DNA from: Undibacterium sp. KW1
GTDB taxonomy: Bacteria > Pseudomonadota > Gammaproteobacteria > Burkholderiales > Burkholderiaceae_D
DNA length: 64,000 nucleotides
NCBI RefSeq assembly: GCF_009937955.1
Contig: NZ_AP018439.1
Location: 2,108,001 to 2,172,000 of the forward strand
Direction of reading: 5' to 3'
This document shows positions 17,672 through 30,786 of this stretch, one piece after another. A program made the position numbers and the translations under genes. The first letter of the stretch is position 1. Every line of letters begins with the position of its first letter. Below the pieces are notes generated by a model. That model was not told the origin of the DNA and made no database searches. It worked only from the letters and a program-made list of their open reading frames with translations.

Positions 17672-18325
17672 TTATGTAGCCTGACGGAAGGTCAGATTGA
17701 TTCTTTGTGTTCCCAGGAGTGGATGCGCCGCTTCCTTGATGGCTGCTACGCCATGGTAACGCAATCTGGCAGGGCCGCCCCAGACTACCACATCACCATG
17801 TGCCAGATGATAGCGCTGGACAGTATCACTGCGTTGCATGCCACCAAAAAGAAATGTCGCTGGTATGCCCAGTGAGAAGGACACGATAGGTGCACCAAAT
17901 TTCTTTTCGTCCTTATCCTGATGAAGACTAAGGCGTGACCCCACCTGATATTGATTGATCAGGCAACTGTCTGGAGTAAAGCCGGGAAAGCCAGCTTCTT
18001 GCGCCGCTTGCACAGCCAGTGAATAAAAACTATCTGGCATCGCAGGCCAGGGTTCTCCATTTTCCGGATCATAAGCGCTGTAGCGATAGCCATCGCTATC
18101 GGATACCCATCCCACCTCTCCGCAGCAAGTCATCGCGACTGACATATGGTGGCCATTAGGCGTGCGCATTTGCCGGAAAGGGTGCGCGCTTAGTATTTGC
18201 TTTATGCCATCCAGTAATGCGGCCTCGCGATTCACTGAAAAGTGCCTGAGTATCGCAGCACCTTCACAGATAGTTTCTGTCCAGGGCCGTATATTGCTGG
18301 CGTCATCAAAGAGTGAATAATTCAT
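17672..18325 (-). CDS. alkB: DNA oxidative demethylase AlkB
   Basis: AlkB is a 2-oxoglutarate/Fe(II) dioxygenase that removes methyl groups from 1-methyladenine and 3-methylcytosine. The 217-aa protein has the iron ligands HxD in LSLHQDKDE and a distal His in RLRYHGV, then the 2-oxoglutarate-binding arginine in QRINLTFR. N-terminal substrate-lid residues include WVSDSDGYRYS. Length matches the family. TAAGG precedes the ATG. It is divergent from the rRNA operon and may be cotranscribed with the 5'-nucleotidase gene. Confidence 0.96.
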   Translation of the reverse strand: MNYSLFDDASNIRPWTETICEGAAILRHFSVNREAALLDGIKQILSAHPFRQMRTPNGHHMSVAMTCCGEVGWVSDSDGYRYSAYDPENGEPWPAMPDSFYSLAVQAAQEAGFPGFTPDSCLINQYQVGSRLSLHQDKDEKKFGAPIVSFSLGIPATFLFGGMQRSDTVQRYHLAHGDVVVWGGPARLRYHGVAAIKEAAHPLLGTQRINLTFRQAT

Positions 18326-18402
18326 TGCCTTACTTCAGTTTGCTCATCCATATAGAAGCGTAATTCATTTTTTGAAAGTTTGGCTGATAAAGAAAATTTC
18401 TC

Positions 18403-18432
18403 TTGCAAAACAGGTGGGGAATTTGCTATAGT
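18403..18432 (+). promoter_or_regulatory. rRNA operon promoter, upstream candidate
   Basis: TTGCAA at 18403-18408 and TATAGT at 18427-18432, spacing 18 bp, followed by a GC-rich stretch and a CCCGCT/AGCGGG hairpin at 18439-18454. The -10 is good and the -35 moderate. Confidence 0.5.
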
Positions 18433-18580
18433 TCGCCTCCCGCTGAAGAGCGGGGCAGAAAGTGAAGTAATTCTCGGTTTGAGCGAAAGAAATAACGCGG
18501 AAAGCCGGGGTCTGAAAATATCCTGCAGTAGTTGAGATTGATTCTAAAAAATTTAATCTAAGCGAAATAAAAACAGGGTG

Positions 18581-18609
18581 TTGACAGATAAAAAGAAGTG
18601 CTTCATAAT
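18581..18609 (+). promoter_or_regulatory. rRNA operon promoter, main candidate
   Basis: A perfect -35 TTGACA (18581-18586), 17-bp spacer and -10 CATAAT (18604-18609). Transcription would begin near 18616, about 290 bp before 16S. Confidence 0.85.
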
Positions 18610-18691
18610 CTCGTTTCTCTGCTGCTGACGCACACAACGCTGCGACGCAAAACTGGATGAATAAGTAGTCCGGTTAGGTAGAAAAGATTTA

Positions 18692-18704
18692 GGTTCTTTA
18701 ACAA
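18692..18704 (+). promoter_or_regulatory. boxA antitermination element of the rRNA leader
   Basis: GGTTCTTTAACAA matches the NusB/NusE boxA pattern and lies in the leader between the promoters and 16S. A near copy occurs again ahead of 23S. Confidence 0.75.
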
Positions 18705-18908
18705 TTAACAGTCAATAAATGTGGGCACTTGGTGAAGCGCACCATTCGATCTAGGTTGAATGGAATGCTTAAATAATATAGCAAGTGTTCACAAGAAATA
18801 ACAAAGCAAGACGATGATTCAGAGATGAGTCATTGAACTGTCAGTATTTTGAGTGAGCGATGTGTCAGTCACATGACACAGTTCAGAAATGAACACAAAA
18901 CAGAGATT

Positions 18909-20440
<1,532 letters not shown>

Positions 20441-20526
20441 GAGTAGCGCGTAGTTAAGTGTCCACACTTATTGACTGTTAATGATAATGAACAGAGAACA
20501 CAGGTAAGAGATCATGTTCCCGAAAA

Positions 20527-20602
20527 GGGGGATTAGCTCAGCTGGGAGAGCACCTGCTTTGCAAGCAGGGGGTCGTCGGTTCGATCCCGTCATCCTCCAC
20601 CA
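20527..20602 (+). tRNA. tRNA-Ala (anticodon TGC)
   Basis: A 76-nt gene with acceptor GGGGGAT pairing ATCCTCC, anticodon loop CTTTGCAAG carrying TGC, T-loop GGTTCGATCC and encoded CCA. It lies in the 16S-23S spacer, as is standard. Confidence 0.97.
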
Positions 20603-20628
20603 AGATTCTGGTAGAAGTAATAGGAATC

Positions 20629-20705
20629 GGGTCTGTAGCTCAGTTGGTTAGAGCACCGTGTTGATAACGCGGGGGTCGTTGGTTCGAGCCCAACCAGACC
20701 CACCA
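20629..20705 (+). tRNA. tRNA-Ile (anticodon GAT)
   Basis: A 77-nt gene with acceptor GGGTCTG pairing CAGACCC, anticodon loop TTGATAA carrying GAT, T-loop GGTTCGAGCC and encoded CCA. It is the second spacer tRNA, 26 bp after tRNA-Ala. Confidence 0.97.
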
Positions 20706-20807
20706 CAAGATCTCGACAGTGCAAACGTAAGTCAGTGCATAGTAAGAATAGAGCACAGAGATTTAGGTTTGTACTTTCAAAGCGAAAGACATAGTAATAA
20801 GTAGTTC

Positions 20808-20822
20808 TCGTTCTTTAACAAT
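20808..20822 (+). promoter_or_regulatory. boxA element in the 16S-23S spacer
   Basis: TCGTTCTTTAACAAT repeats the boxA core of the rRNA leader (TTCTTTAACAA). It lies about 300 bp before 23S, where it would renew antitermination. The rest of the spacer (20706-21118) holds no other gene that I can see. Confidence 0.7.
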
Positions 20823-21118
20823 TTAGAAGAAGTAAAGTAGAAATAATCAAAATTATTTCTGTAAAGAGAGGTTGGTGAGTCAGCAATGACGAGCTAATCG
20901 AATTTATGGAAGGGTTGTGATTGTATCGAACAAACATAGTATTAAAAAGCGAGTTTGAAAAAGCTGTCGAAAGACAAGTTTTAGAAAAAATCAAATTCCT
21001 TGAGATACGGCAAACGCTAAAGTAATACTCATAAGTAGTAAAGAACTATAACCGGTTTTTGGTGATGAACCTGGGATTGAAGAGATTCGATAACAGACAC
21101 CAGAAGCTAACGTTATAG

Positions 21119-23992
<2,874 letters not shown>

Positions 23993-24234
23993 ATAACCTT
24001 AGCAGGTAATAGGCTACGACAAGTATTGTGAAGTGTTTGCGAAATGTGCTAGCTGTGGAAACAGCAGGCAAGTTCGACAGCAGTCACAACCACTACCTCA
24101 AGCGATGGTCTCGCTTGGGGTAACAAAACAAATTTGATTAGTGCGAATAAGATCGCACACTCTACTTAACTTCTTCTGAATTGGATTTGTTGCCAGCTAC
24201 AAAACAACGTAGCGATCAACGAATCAACAAGTTA

Positions 24235-24350
24235 TGCCTGATGACCATAGCTAATCGGTACCACCCCTTCCCATCCCGAACAGGACCGTGAAACGATTAC
24301 GCGCCAATGATAGTGCTGCAACCAGTGTGAAAGTAGGTTATCGTCAGGCT
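24235..24350 (+). rRNA. 5S ribosomal RNA
   Basis: About 116 nt, starting TGCCTGATGACCATAGC and closing with the terminal helix GCCTGA/TCAGGC. The internal ACCCCTTCCCATCCCGAAC loop B/C segment is typical. It is the last gene of the rRNA operon. Confidence 0.95.
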
Positions 24351-24362
24351 TTTATTCCGCAT

Positions 24363-24394
24363 ACCCCCACACAAGCTATTGTGTGGGGGTTTTG
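24363..24394 (+). terminator. rRNA operon terminator
   Basis: A 12-bp perfect stem ACCCCCACACAA/TTGTGTGGGGGT with a GCTA loop, followed by a T-rich tract, 12 bp after 5S. Confidence 0.92.
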
Positions 24395-24454
24395 CTTTTG
24401 CGCGAACGGAAATGCATCGGGCCGTAGCAAACAAAAACTACGTCAAGACCTCTC

Positions 24455-24480
24455 AACACAGAGGCACGGAGACACAGAGG
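24455..24480. repeat. Short direct repeat of ACACAGAGG
   Basis: ACACAGAGG occurs twice (24456-24464 and 24472-24480) with a similar CACGGAG between. Comparable CACAGAGG-rich strings are dispersed in many bacterial genomes. Whether it is repeated elsewhere in this genome cannot be seen here. Confidence 0.4.
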
Positions 24481-24593
24481 GGCACTGAGAAAGGCAAGAA
24501 TAGAGAGAAATTTCTGCTTTTACTCTGGGGCTCAGGTTCTCTATTTCCCCATTGCTGAAACGTTCTCTTCCTCACCGCACGTCCCGTCAACCA

Positions 24594-24628
24594 ACGACGC
24601 TGGGCTCCAGCCTGCGCTGGAGCGACGA
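24594..24628. repeat. REP-like palindromic element
   Basis: GCTCCAGC (24604-24611) and GCTGGAGC (24616-24623) form an 8-bp stem with a CTGC loop, flanked by ACGACGCTGG and GACGA. It resembles the dispersed palindromic units (GTC-TCCAGC-type) of proteobacterial intergenic DNA. The rest of 24395-24790 shows no gene. Confidence 0.55.
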
Positions 24629-24791
24629 ATTTGAGGCTGGCTCTCTTGCAACCTGGGCGACTCACTACCTGCATCGACAGTATTGTCGGCAAATTTGCTG
24701 TTCAAGTCTTTGCGTTAGATGCGTGTATCGAGGTTCTCATGATTGTTTTAACTGAAGGGACGCGATCAGATTTTGGGCGGCAAATGCGCCG

Positions 24792-24971
24792 GTGAACACG
24801 CTTGGTCTGCACCGCATCATGTTTGCTGTCGATGGAATTGATACTGTCGTTGCCCGCATGCGTGAACACGCGGCAGAGCTGATTGGCGAAATGCAGTATG
24901 AGAATACGTATAACCTGGCTTATATCCGGGTAGCTGAGGGCATAAGTTGCGCTTGCCGAGCAACTGCCTAA
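24792..24971 (+). pseudogene. Remnant of a VOC (glyoxalase-like) family protein
   Basis: An open stretch ending at TAA 24969-24971 reads LGLHRIMFAVDGIDTVVARM and then an AAELIGEMQYENTYNLAYIRVAEGI segment. This matches the C-terminal half of a vicinal-oxygen-chelate family domain (H...FAVDDID...Y..R.PEG). No start codon with a plausible ribosome binding site or N-terminal half lies upstream, so it looks like a decayed fragment. It sits in the poorly conserved gap between the rRNA operon and paaX. Confidence 0.65.
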
Positions 24972-25062
24972 GACGTGACTATAAGCGGGTACTTCAACGC
25001 GCGCGTGCTTTTAATACTAAGCAACTAAGCAAGCCAAAATGATATAAACCAAATTTATGGCT

Positions 25063-25983
25063 TTAAAAAAGCCCGCCAAACCTTTCCTGTAAACTCAAAC
25101 CGCCATCTTGTCGATGTTCAGGATCAAGTGCCTGGCTCAATAAATTTTCTGCTGGCCGGAAACAGGCCCGGTAAAGATCACGGCATAACCGGTATGCCTC
25201 ATCACCTAGCCAACCCTCAGGTCGCAAGCTGCTTGGTAAGTTGGGATCGTGCAGTTGGGTGCGACGGAAGCTATGTATCAACAGACTGCGAATAACAAAG
25301 GCCGCGTGCTCAGGCAAATTTTGTCCTTGCACTAGTTTTTTCAGAGGCGAGAATGCTTCAATAAAATTCTTGTAGGCGATATTCACTTCATCGAGTTGCC
25401 AATGGCTGGCGATCAGTGATGGTAGCGGGCGGGCATTGGGCAAGTTTAAATCACTGGTGCGGCAAACCGTACATAATCCCGCGAAGCCATTTCGTCCCAA
25501 CACATTTTGCAGGGCTGCAGTATCTGCCTGGGGATGGGCAAATACACCGGCATTGATCATGCGAAAACCTTCCCACAGCAATTCTTTTTTCAGGCTGGCT
25601 TTATTGCCGGTGGAGGTATCGTCGCCACTCATGATGACCAGGGTCCAGTAGTGATCCCATTTGCCCGTTTGTGGCACATACACGCGCTTGTAGGCATGCT
25701 GGAACCTGGCATAGCTTGCGGTTGCCAGTTGATAAGTGCTGCGCCGGCCATCCCGTCTGGCTTCCAGCCAGCCTTCTTCGGCCAGTCTGAACACGCTGGT
25801 GCGTACTAATCTGTCATTAATGCCAAAATGACTCATTAATGAGATTAAACTACCTAGCCATATCGTACCGCCATGCGGGGCAATGGCATCGCCAAAGACC
25901 GTCATCACCAGGGATTTTGCCCTTGGTGGATTATTGGTAAGTTGCTGGTCTATCCAGGTTTGGATGGCAGTGCTGGTCTGCAT
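25063..25983 (-). CDS. paaX: Phenylacetate pathway repressor PaaX
   Basis: PaaX represses the paa genes and is released by phenylacetyl-CoA. The 306-aa protein has an N-terminal winged helix (about 20-95; LISLMSHFGINDRLVRTSVFRLAEEGWL), a central PaaX-type domain (KWDHYWTLVIM) and a C-terminal helical domain (SLLIHSFRRTQLHDPNLP). Length is normal. It is divergent from paaA, and the shared region carries a long-spaced inverted repeat (26078-26118), probably its operator. Many Burkholderiales use the TetR-type PaaR instead, so PaaX here is worth noting. Confidence 0.95.
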   Translation of the reverse strand: MQTSTAIQTWIDQQLTNNPPRAKSLVMTVFGDAIAPHGGTIWLGSLISLMSHFGINDRLVRTSVFRLAEEGWLEARRDGRRSTYQLATASYARFQHAYKRVYVPQTGKWDHYWTLVIMSGDDTSTGNKASLKKELLWEGFRMINAGVFAHPQADTAALQNVLGRNGFAGLCTVCRTSDLNLPNARPLPSLIASHWQLDEVNIAYKNFIEAFSPLKKLVQGQNLPEHAAFVIRSLLIHSFRRTQLHDPNLPSSLRPEGWLGDEAYRLCRDLYRACFRPAENLLSQALDPEHRQDGGLSLQERFGGLF

Positions 25984-26077
25984 GCGGCTGTGTAAGTGAT
26001 GGTATGTAAGTATTGGTTGTTGTCCAGATTTTACCTATGGTGTAGCTGATGAGGGGTAAATCCCTCAAAAAATTAAA

Positions 26078-26123
26078 ATGATACAAAAAAACTTAAACAT
26101 TAATAAAAACTGTATCATATAAT
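26078..26123 (+). promoter_or_regulatory. Probable paa operator and paaA promoter
   Basis: Inverted 8-bp half-sites ATGATACA (26078-26085) and TGTATCAT (26111-26118) are 33 bp apart, about three helical turns. The right half overlaps a perfect TATAAT (26118-26123). A regulator bound here would block the promoter. The -35 is unclear (TTAAAC near 26093). The assignment to PaaX is inferred from position. Confidence 0.6.
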
Positions 26124-26180
26124 TGTTTGACGCAGATCAATCTTCCATGTTCGCATCCTCAGGATGCCAAGGAGTGTTTC

Positions 26181-27170
26181 ATGTATGCACAATTAGTCGA
26201 GACCGGCTTGAGCAAGCTCAAAACTGCAGAAGAGTTGAGCGATGCCGAGCGTGCTTTCCAGGAGCGCATCGATGCCGGTATCCGTATTGAAGCCAAAGAC
26301 TGGATGCCGGATGCCTATAGAAAAACATTGATACGACAAATCTCCCAGCATGCGCATTCCGAAATAGTTGGTCAACTGCCAGAAGGCAACTGGGTTACCC
26401 GCGCTCCCACCTTAAAACGCAAAGCCATCTTGCTGGCAAAAATCCAGGATGAGGCAGGGCATGGTCTGTATCTTTACAGCGCTGCCGAAACTCTGGGTGT
26501 GTCACGCGATGAGCTGCTGGCCGACCTGCATTCCGGTAAAGCCAAGTATTCTAGCATCTTCAATTACCCGACCCTGAGTTGGGCTGATATGGGTGCGATA
26601 GGATGGCTGGTTGATGGCTCAGCCATCATCAACCAGATACCTTTGTGCCGCTGTTCTTACGGTCCATATTCACGTGCCATGATACGCGTCTGCAAGGAAG
26701 AATCCTTCCATGCGCGCCAGGGTTACGACATCATGATGACCTTGTGCCGTGGCACAGCAGAACAAAAAGCCATGGCGCAAGATGCATTGAATCGCTACTG
26801 GTGGCCAGCTCTGATGATGTTTGGCCCGTCTGATGCAGCATCGGTGAATAGCGCTCAATCTGCGCAATGGCGTATCAAGCTTTTTTCCAATGATGAACTG
26901 CGTCAGCGCATGGTAGACCAGACTGTGCCGCAGATTGAATACCTGGGCCTGGAACTGCCTGATCCTGCCATCAAATGGAATGAAGAACGTGGCCATTATG
27001 ATTTTGGTGAAATTAACTGGGAAGAGTTTTACCAGGTCTTGAAAGGCAATGGGCCCTGCAACCGCGAACGTCTGCGTACCCGTGTCAAGGCCTATGACGA
27101 CGGCGCGTGGTTCCGTGATGCCTTGCAGGCCCATGCCGACAAGCAGCAACAACACAAAAAGAGCGCATAA
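26181..27170 (+). CDS. paaA: Phenylacetyl-CoA 1,2-epoxidase subunit PaaA
   Basis: PaaA is the catalytic diiron subunit of the PaaABC(D)E monooxygenase that makes ring-1,2-epoxyphenylacetyl-CoA. The start is ATG 26181 behind AAGGAGTG; the frame is open to 26127 but that part is not family-like. The 329 aa carry the diiron ligands in [12 protein letters not shown] and [12 protein letters not shown] (two ExxH motifs) and the typical N-terminus MYAQLVETG. It is the first gene of the paa operon. Confidence 0.97.
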   Translation: MYAQLVETGLSKLKTAEELSDAERAFQERIDAGIRIEAKDWMPDAYRKTLIRQISQHAHSEIVGQLPEGNWVTRAPTLKRKAILLAKIQDEAGHGLYLYSAAETLGVSRDELLADLHSGKAKYSSIFNYPTLSWADMGAIGWLVDGSAIINQIPLCRCSYGPYSRAMIRVCKEESFHARQGYDIMMTLCRGTAEQKAMAQDALNRYWWPALMMFGPSDAASVNSAQSAQWRIKLFSNDELRQRMVDQTVPQIEYLGLELPDPAIKWNEERGHYDFGEINWEEFYQVLKGNGPCNRERLRTRVKAYDDGAWFRDALQAHADKQQQHKKSA

Positions 27171-27200
27171 AAAAATATATAAGAGAGCAGGAGACAGATC

Positions 27201-27485
27201 ATGAGCAAAGAATGGCCCTTGTGGGAAGTATTTATCCGCAGCCAGCATGGCTTGGCGCATAAACATGTGGGAAGCCTGCATGCTCCGGATGCCGAAATGG
27301 CGATCAACCACGCGCGTGATGTCTACACACGTCGCAATGAAGGCGTCAGCATCTGGGTGGCACGTGCTGGTGATATTTTTGCCAGCAGCCCTGGCGATAA
27401 AGAAGCTTTGTTTGAGCCATCAAACAGCAAGGTATATCGTCATCCGACCTTCTTTCCCATGCCGGATGAAGTCAAGAATCTGTAA
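27201..27485 (+). CDS. paaB: Phenylacetyl-CoA epoxidase subunit PaaB
   Basis: A 94-aa protein of the PaaB family (starts MSKEWPLWEVFIRSQHGLAH, then VGSLHAPDAEMAINHARDVY, TRRNEG and VSIWVAR). It is a small structural subunit that joins PaaAC heterodimers in the epoxidase complex. CAGGAGAC precedes the ATG. It lies 30 bp after paaA and 47 bp before paaC. Confidence 0.96.
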   Translation: MSKEWPLWEVFIRSQHGLAHKHVGSLHAPDAEMAINHARDVYTRRNEGVSIWVARAGDIFASSPGDKEALFEPSNSKVYRHPTFFPMPDEVKNL

Positions 27486-27532
27486 TTGAACTCTGTCTAT
27501 ACATCATAGCTAAATAATTCTGGAGAATTGAG

Positions 27533-28312
27533 ATGTCAGAGAACGAGTTCAATCATAAGCTCAATGACAAGTTCAACCACGTTTTGCGTCTGGCAGATAA
27601 TGCCATGATACTCAGCCAGCGCCTGTCGCAATGGTGCGGCAAGGGCCCTGCGCTGGAAGAGGACATGGCATTGACCAATGTAGCGCTGGATTTAATGGGC
27701 CAGGCCAGGCTCTGGTATGCCTATGCTGCAGAGCTGGAAGGCAAGGGCCGCACAGAAGATGATTTGGCGTTCTTGCGGGATGCCCACGACTTTCATAATC
27801 TCTTGTTGCTCGAACAGCCTAACGGTAATTATGCCGATACCCTGATGCGGCAATTCCTGTTTGATACCTGGCATTACCATTATCTGCAAGCACTGAAGCA
27901 ATCCACGGATCAGCAGATTGCCGCCATCGCAGAAAAATCACTGAAAGAAGTCACTTACCATTTACGCCGCAGCAGCGATCTGGTGGTACGTCTGGGTGAT
28001 GGTACTGAATTGAGTCAGAAAATGATGCAGACCGCTCTAGAAGAATTGTGGCGCTTCACTGGCGAAATGTTTATGGATGATGAGATAGACGTCGCCATGC
28101 ATGAGGCAGGCATAGCTCCATTGCATTCCGATCTGAGAGCCGCCTGGGATACCTATCTGGCCGATGTAATGCATGCGGCCACCTTGCGCCTGCCAGACGC
28201 TAATAGCTGGATGCAAAAGGGTGGCAAGCAAGGTGTGCATACTGAACACATGGGTTACCTGCTGGCAGAAATGCAGTTTCTGCAGCGTGCCTATCCGGGG
28301 GCGCAATGGTAG
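27533..28312 (+). CDS. paaC: Phenylacetyl-CoA epoxidase structural subunit PaaC
   Basis: PaaC is a ferritin-like subunit that has lost most diiron ligands and supports PaaA. The 259 aa show the family segments LRLADNAMILSQRLSQW (about 17-33), LDLMGQARLWY, DTWHYHYLQAL and HTEHMGYLLAEMQFLQRAYPG. A GGAGAATTGAG site precedes the ATG. Its stop overlaps the paaD start (ATGGTAG), so the two are coupled. Confidence 0.96.
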   Translation: MSENEFNHKLNDKFNHVLRLADNAMILSQRLSQWCGKGPALEEDMALTNVALDLMGQARLWYAYAAELEGKGRTEDDLAFLRDAHDFHNLLLLEQPNGNYADTLMRQFLFDTWHYHYLQALKQSTDQQIAAIAEKSLKEVTYHLRRSSDLVVRLGDGTELSQKMMQTALEELWRFTGEMFMDDEIDVAMHEAGIAPLHSDLRAAWDTYLADVMHAATLRLPDANSWMQKGGKQGVHTEHMGYLLAEMQFLQRAYPGAQW

Positions 28313-28836
28313 TTTCTGCCATGGACTATGGGGAAAATCCATCTGCAAGCACAGGGCAGATATGGCAATGGCTGGGAGAGGTCAGGGACCCGGAAATCCC
28401 GGTCATTTCGGTGACGGACCTGGGCATTATCCGTGCAGTGGAATGGCTGGGGGGCGAGTGTGTCATCACGATTACCCCCACTTATTCTGGCTGCCCGGCC
28501 ATGGATGTGATTGCCGAAGAAATAGCTGAGACTTTGCAGGCACATGGCATCAAACCGCCCAGAATTGTTTATCAATTGTCGCCCGCCTGGAGTACCGACT
28601 GGATGACAGAAGCTGGCAAGCAAAAGCTCAGCGGCTATGGCATCGCACCGCCACAGCAACAGGTAGTGGATATCTCCTCCATACAACGTTATCGCGAAGT
28701 ACAGCCCGCCATCGCTTGCCCGCAATGTGGTTCTGTCGATACCCAACTGGTCAGCCAGTTTGGATCAACTGCTTGCAAGGCGCTGTATAAATGCAAGGCT
28801 TGCCTGGAACCTTTTGATTATTTCAAACCGCACTGA
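28306..28836 (+). CDS. paaD: Phenylacetate degradation protein PaaD (MIP18/DUF59-like)
   Basis: PaaD is needed for epoxidase activity and is thought to help mature Fe-S or iron sites. The 176-aa protein has a DUF59-type N-terminal domain (EVRDPEIPVISVTDLGIIR; TYSGCPAMDVI) and a C-terminal zinc-ribbon-like segment with four cysteines (CPQCG and CKACLE). The start overlaps paaC; a second ATG at 28321 is an alternative start. It is called paaJ in some older nomenclatures. Confidence 0.94.
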   Translation: MVVSAMDYGENPSASTGQIWQWLGEVRDPEIPVISVTDLGIIRAVEWLGGECVITITPTYSGCPAMDVIAEEIAETLQAHGIKPPRIVYQLSPAWSTDWMTEAGKQKLSGYGIAPPQQQVVDISSIQRYREVQPAIACPQCGSVDTQLVSQFGSTACKALYKCKACLEPFDYFKPH

Positions 28837-28878
28837 GCGAATAATAAAAATAAAAAGCATAAAAGGAGACGACAATTC

Positions 28879-29955
28879 ATGAGCAAATTTTACCCACTGA
28901 CAGTCAGCCAGATACGACCAGAAACCCGTGATGCTGTAGTCTTGAGCTTTGCCGTGCCAGCCGATTTGCAGACGCAGTTTACCTATCGCGAAGGACAGCA
29001 CCTGACCTTGCGCGCCAAGATCGCAGGAGAAGATGTGCGGCGCTCGTACTCTATTTGTTCTGCTGTGCAGGATGGGCAATTGCGGGTTGCCATCAAGCGC
29101 GTGCTGGGTGGTGCATTTTCCAACTGGGTACATGACTGCGTGCGTACAGGTATGGAGATCGAAGTCATGCCCGCCATGGGGCATTTCAATTTGCCGCTGG
29201 CTGCGGAACATGAAAAGCATTATCTTGCATTTGCCGCAGGTAGTGGCATCACGCCTTTGCTGTCCATCATCAAGACTACGCTGCAGACAGAACCGCACAG
29301 CAAATTTACTCTGGTGTATGGCAATCGGGCATCATCGACAGTCATGTTCAAGGAAGAATTGGCAGCGCTGAAAGACAGCTATCTGCAGCGCTTGAACCTG
29401 ATTTACATCATGAGCCGCGAGCAGCAGGACATAGACTTGTTTAATGGCCGCATCACTGCTGAAAAATGCCTGAACTTGTTTGACCGATGGATAAGTGTAG
29501 ACGACATGGATGCCGCCTTTATCTGCGGGCCGGAAGAAATGATGCATGCCGTCAGCGCAGCCCTGCAGCAGCGTGGCATGGCGAAAGAGCAGATCAAGGT
29601 CGAGTTGTTTGCCGCCAGCATACCGGCGCACCGGCATGTCGCCAGCGCCAAGCCTTTGCCAGGTAAATCATCCTGTGCCGTGACGATTATCATGGATGGT
29701 CATCACACGCATTTTGACATGGAAAAAGACAAGGAATCTGTACTGGATGCCGCCCTGAAGCTGGGGCATGATATGCGTTATTCCTGCAAGGGCGGTGTGT
29801 GTTCTACCTGTCGCTCCAAAGTCGTGGAAGGCAAGGTCGATATGGACAGGAATTACGCCCTGGAAGATTATGAAGTAGCACGCGGATTTGTGCTGACCTG
29901 CCAGAGTTTCCCGGTCAGCGATACCCTGACCCTGGATTTTGATAGCGAGAATTGA
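28879..29955 (+). CDS. paaE: Phenylacetyl-CoA epoxidase reductase PaaE
   Basis: PaaE moves electrons from NADPH through FAD and a plant-type [2Fe-2S] cluster to the epoxidase. The 358 aa consist of an FAD domain (about 1-105; VRRSYSICSA), an NAD(P)-binding domain (about 110-230; AFAAGSGITPLLSI) and a C-terminal ferredoxin with cysteines in CKGGVCSTCRS plus a distal LTCQS. AAAGGAGAC lies upstream of the ATG. The paaG ATG follows the stop immediately. Confidence 0.96.
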   Translation: MSKFYPLTVSQIRPETRDAVVLSFAVPADLQTQFTYREGQHLTLRAKIAGEDVRRSYSICSAVQDGQLRVAIKRVLGGAFSNWVHDCVRTGMEIEVMPAMGHFNLPLAAEHEKHYLAFAAGSGITPLLSIIKTTLQTEPHSKFTLVYGNRASSTVMFKEELAALKDSYLQRLNLIYIMSREQQDIDLFNGRITAEKCLNLFDRWISVDDMDAAFICGPEEMMHAVSAALQQRGMAKEQIKVELFAASIPAHRHVASAKPLPGKSSCAVTIIMDGHHTHFDMEKDKESVLDAALKLGHDMRYSCKGGVCSTCRSKVVEGKVDMDRNYALEDYEVARGFVLTCQSFPVSDTLTLDFDSEN

Positions 29956-30759
29956 ATGGACTATTCCCACATCCTGTTTTACATCGGCGAAGGCATAGCC
30001 CACCTGACCCTGAACCGTCCTGAAAAACTCAATAGTTTCAACGTTGCCATGCATCTGGAAATTCAGGATGCTCTAGAAAAATTGCGGGCTGATGCTTCGG
30101 TGCGCGTCCTGGTATTGACCGGTGCCGGGCGCGGCTTTTGTGCGGGCCAGGATTTATCTGATCGTGCCGTAAAGGGAGACAATGCGGTCGACGCTGCGCC
30201 ACCTGACCTAGGTGAGTCAGTAGAAAAATATTATGCGCCGCTGGTACTTGCCTTGCGCGCGTTGCCCATCCCGGTTATTTGCGCAGTGAATGGCGTAGCA
30301 GCCGGTGCTGGTGCCAACCTGCCGCTGGCTTGCGACATCGTATTGGCGGCGCGTTCTGCCAGTTTTGTTGAAGTCTTTTGCAAACTGGGTCTGATACCAG
30401 ATACTGGCGGCACATACTTCTTGCCACGCGCCCTGGGCACAGCCAGAGCCATGGGCGCAGCCATGTTGGGCGGCAAAATCAGTGCCGAACAGGCAGAGCA
30501 ATGGGGCCTGATCTGGAAGTGTGTGGATGATGATCAGTTGCAGGCTGAAGCCATGGCTATGGCCAAGCATTTTGCATCAGCCCCCACCAAGGGGCTGGCC
30601 TTCACAAAGCAGGCAATCTATGCCAGCCCGCAGCATACTTTGGAGCAGCAATTGACTCTGGAGACCAATATGATGCGTGAACTGGGACAAAGTCAGGACT
30701 ATCGTGAAGGTGTTGCTGCGTTTGTAGAGAAGCGCACCCCCCAGTTTGTTGGCAAGTAA
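29956..30759 (+). CDS. paaG: 1,2-epoxyphenylacetyl-CoA isomerase PaaG
   Basis: A crotonase-superfamily protein of 267 aa, placed as PaaG, which isomerises the epoxide to oxepin-CoA. The oxyanion-hole segments are TGAGRGFCAGQDLSDR (about 55-70) and AVNGVAAGAGANLPLACD (about 112-129), and the acidic-residue region LIPDTGGTYFLPR follows. Its start follows the paaE TGA without a gap. PaaF-like hydratases are close relatives, but SGRGFCAGQDL-type sequence and position favour PaaG. Confidence 0.9.
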   Translation: MDYSHILFYIGEGIAHLTLNRPEKLNSFNVAMHLEIQDALEKLRADASVRVLVLTGAGRGFCAGQDLSDRAVKGDNAVDAAPPDLGESVEKYYAPLVLALRALPIPVICAVNGVAAGAGANLPLACDIVLAARSASFVEVFCKLGLIPDTGGTYFLPRALGTARAMGAAMLGGKISAEQAEQWGLIWKCVDDDQLQAEAMAMAKHFASAPTKGLAFTKQAIYASPQHTLEQQLTLETNMMRELGQSQDYREGVAAFVEKRTPQFVGK

Positions 30760-30786
30760 GTTTGATCTACCCAAGGAAAAGCATAG

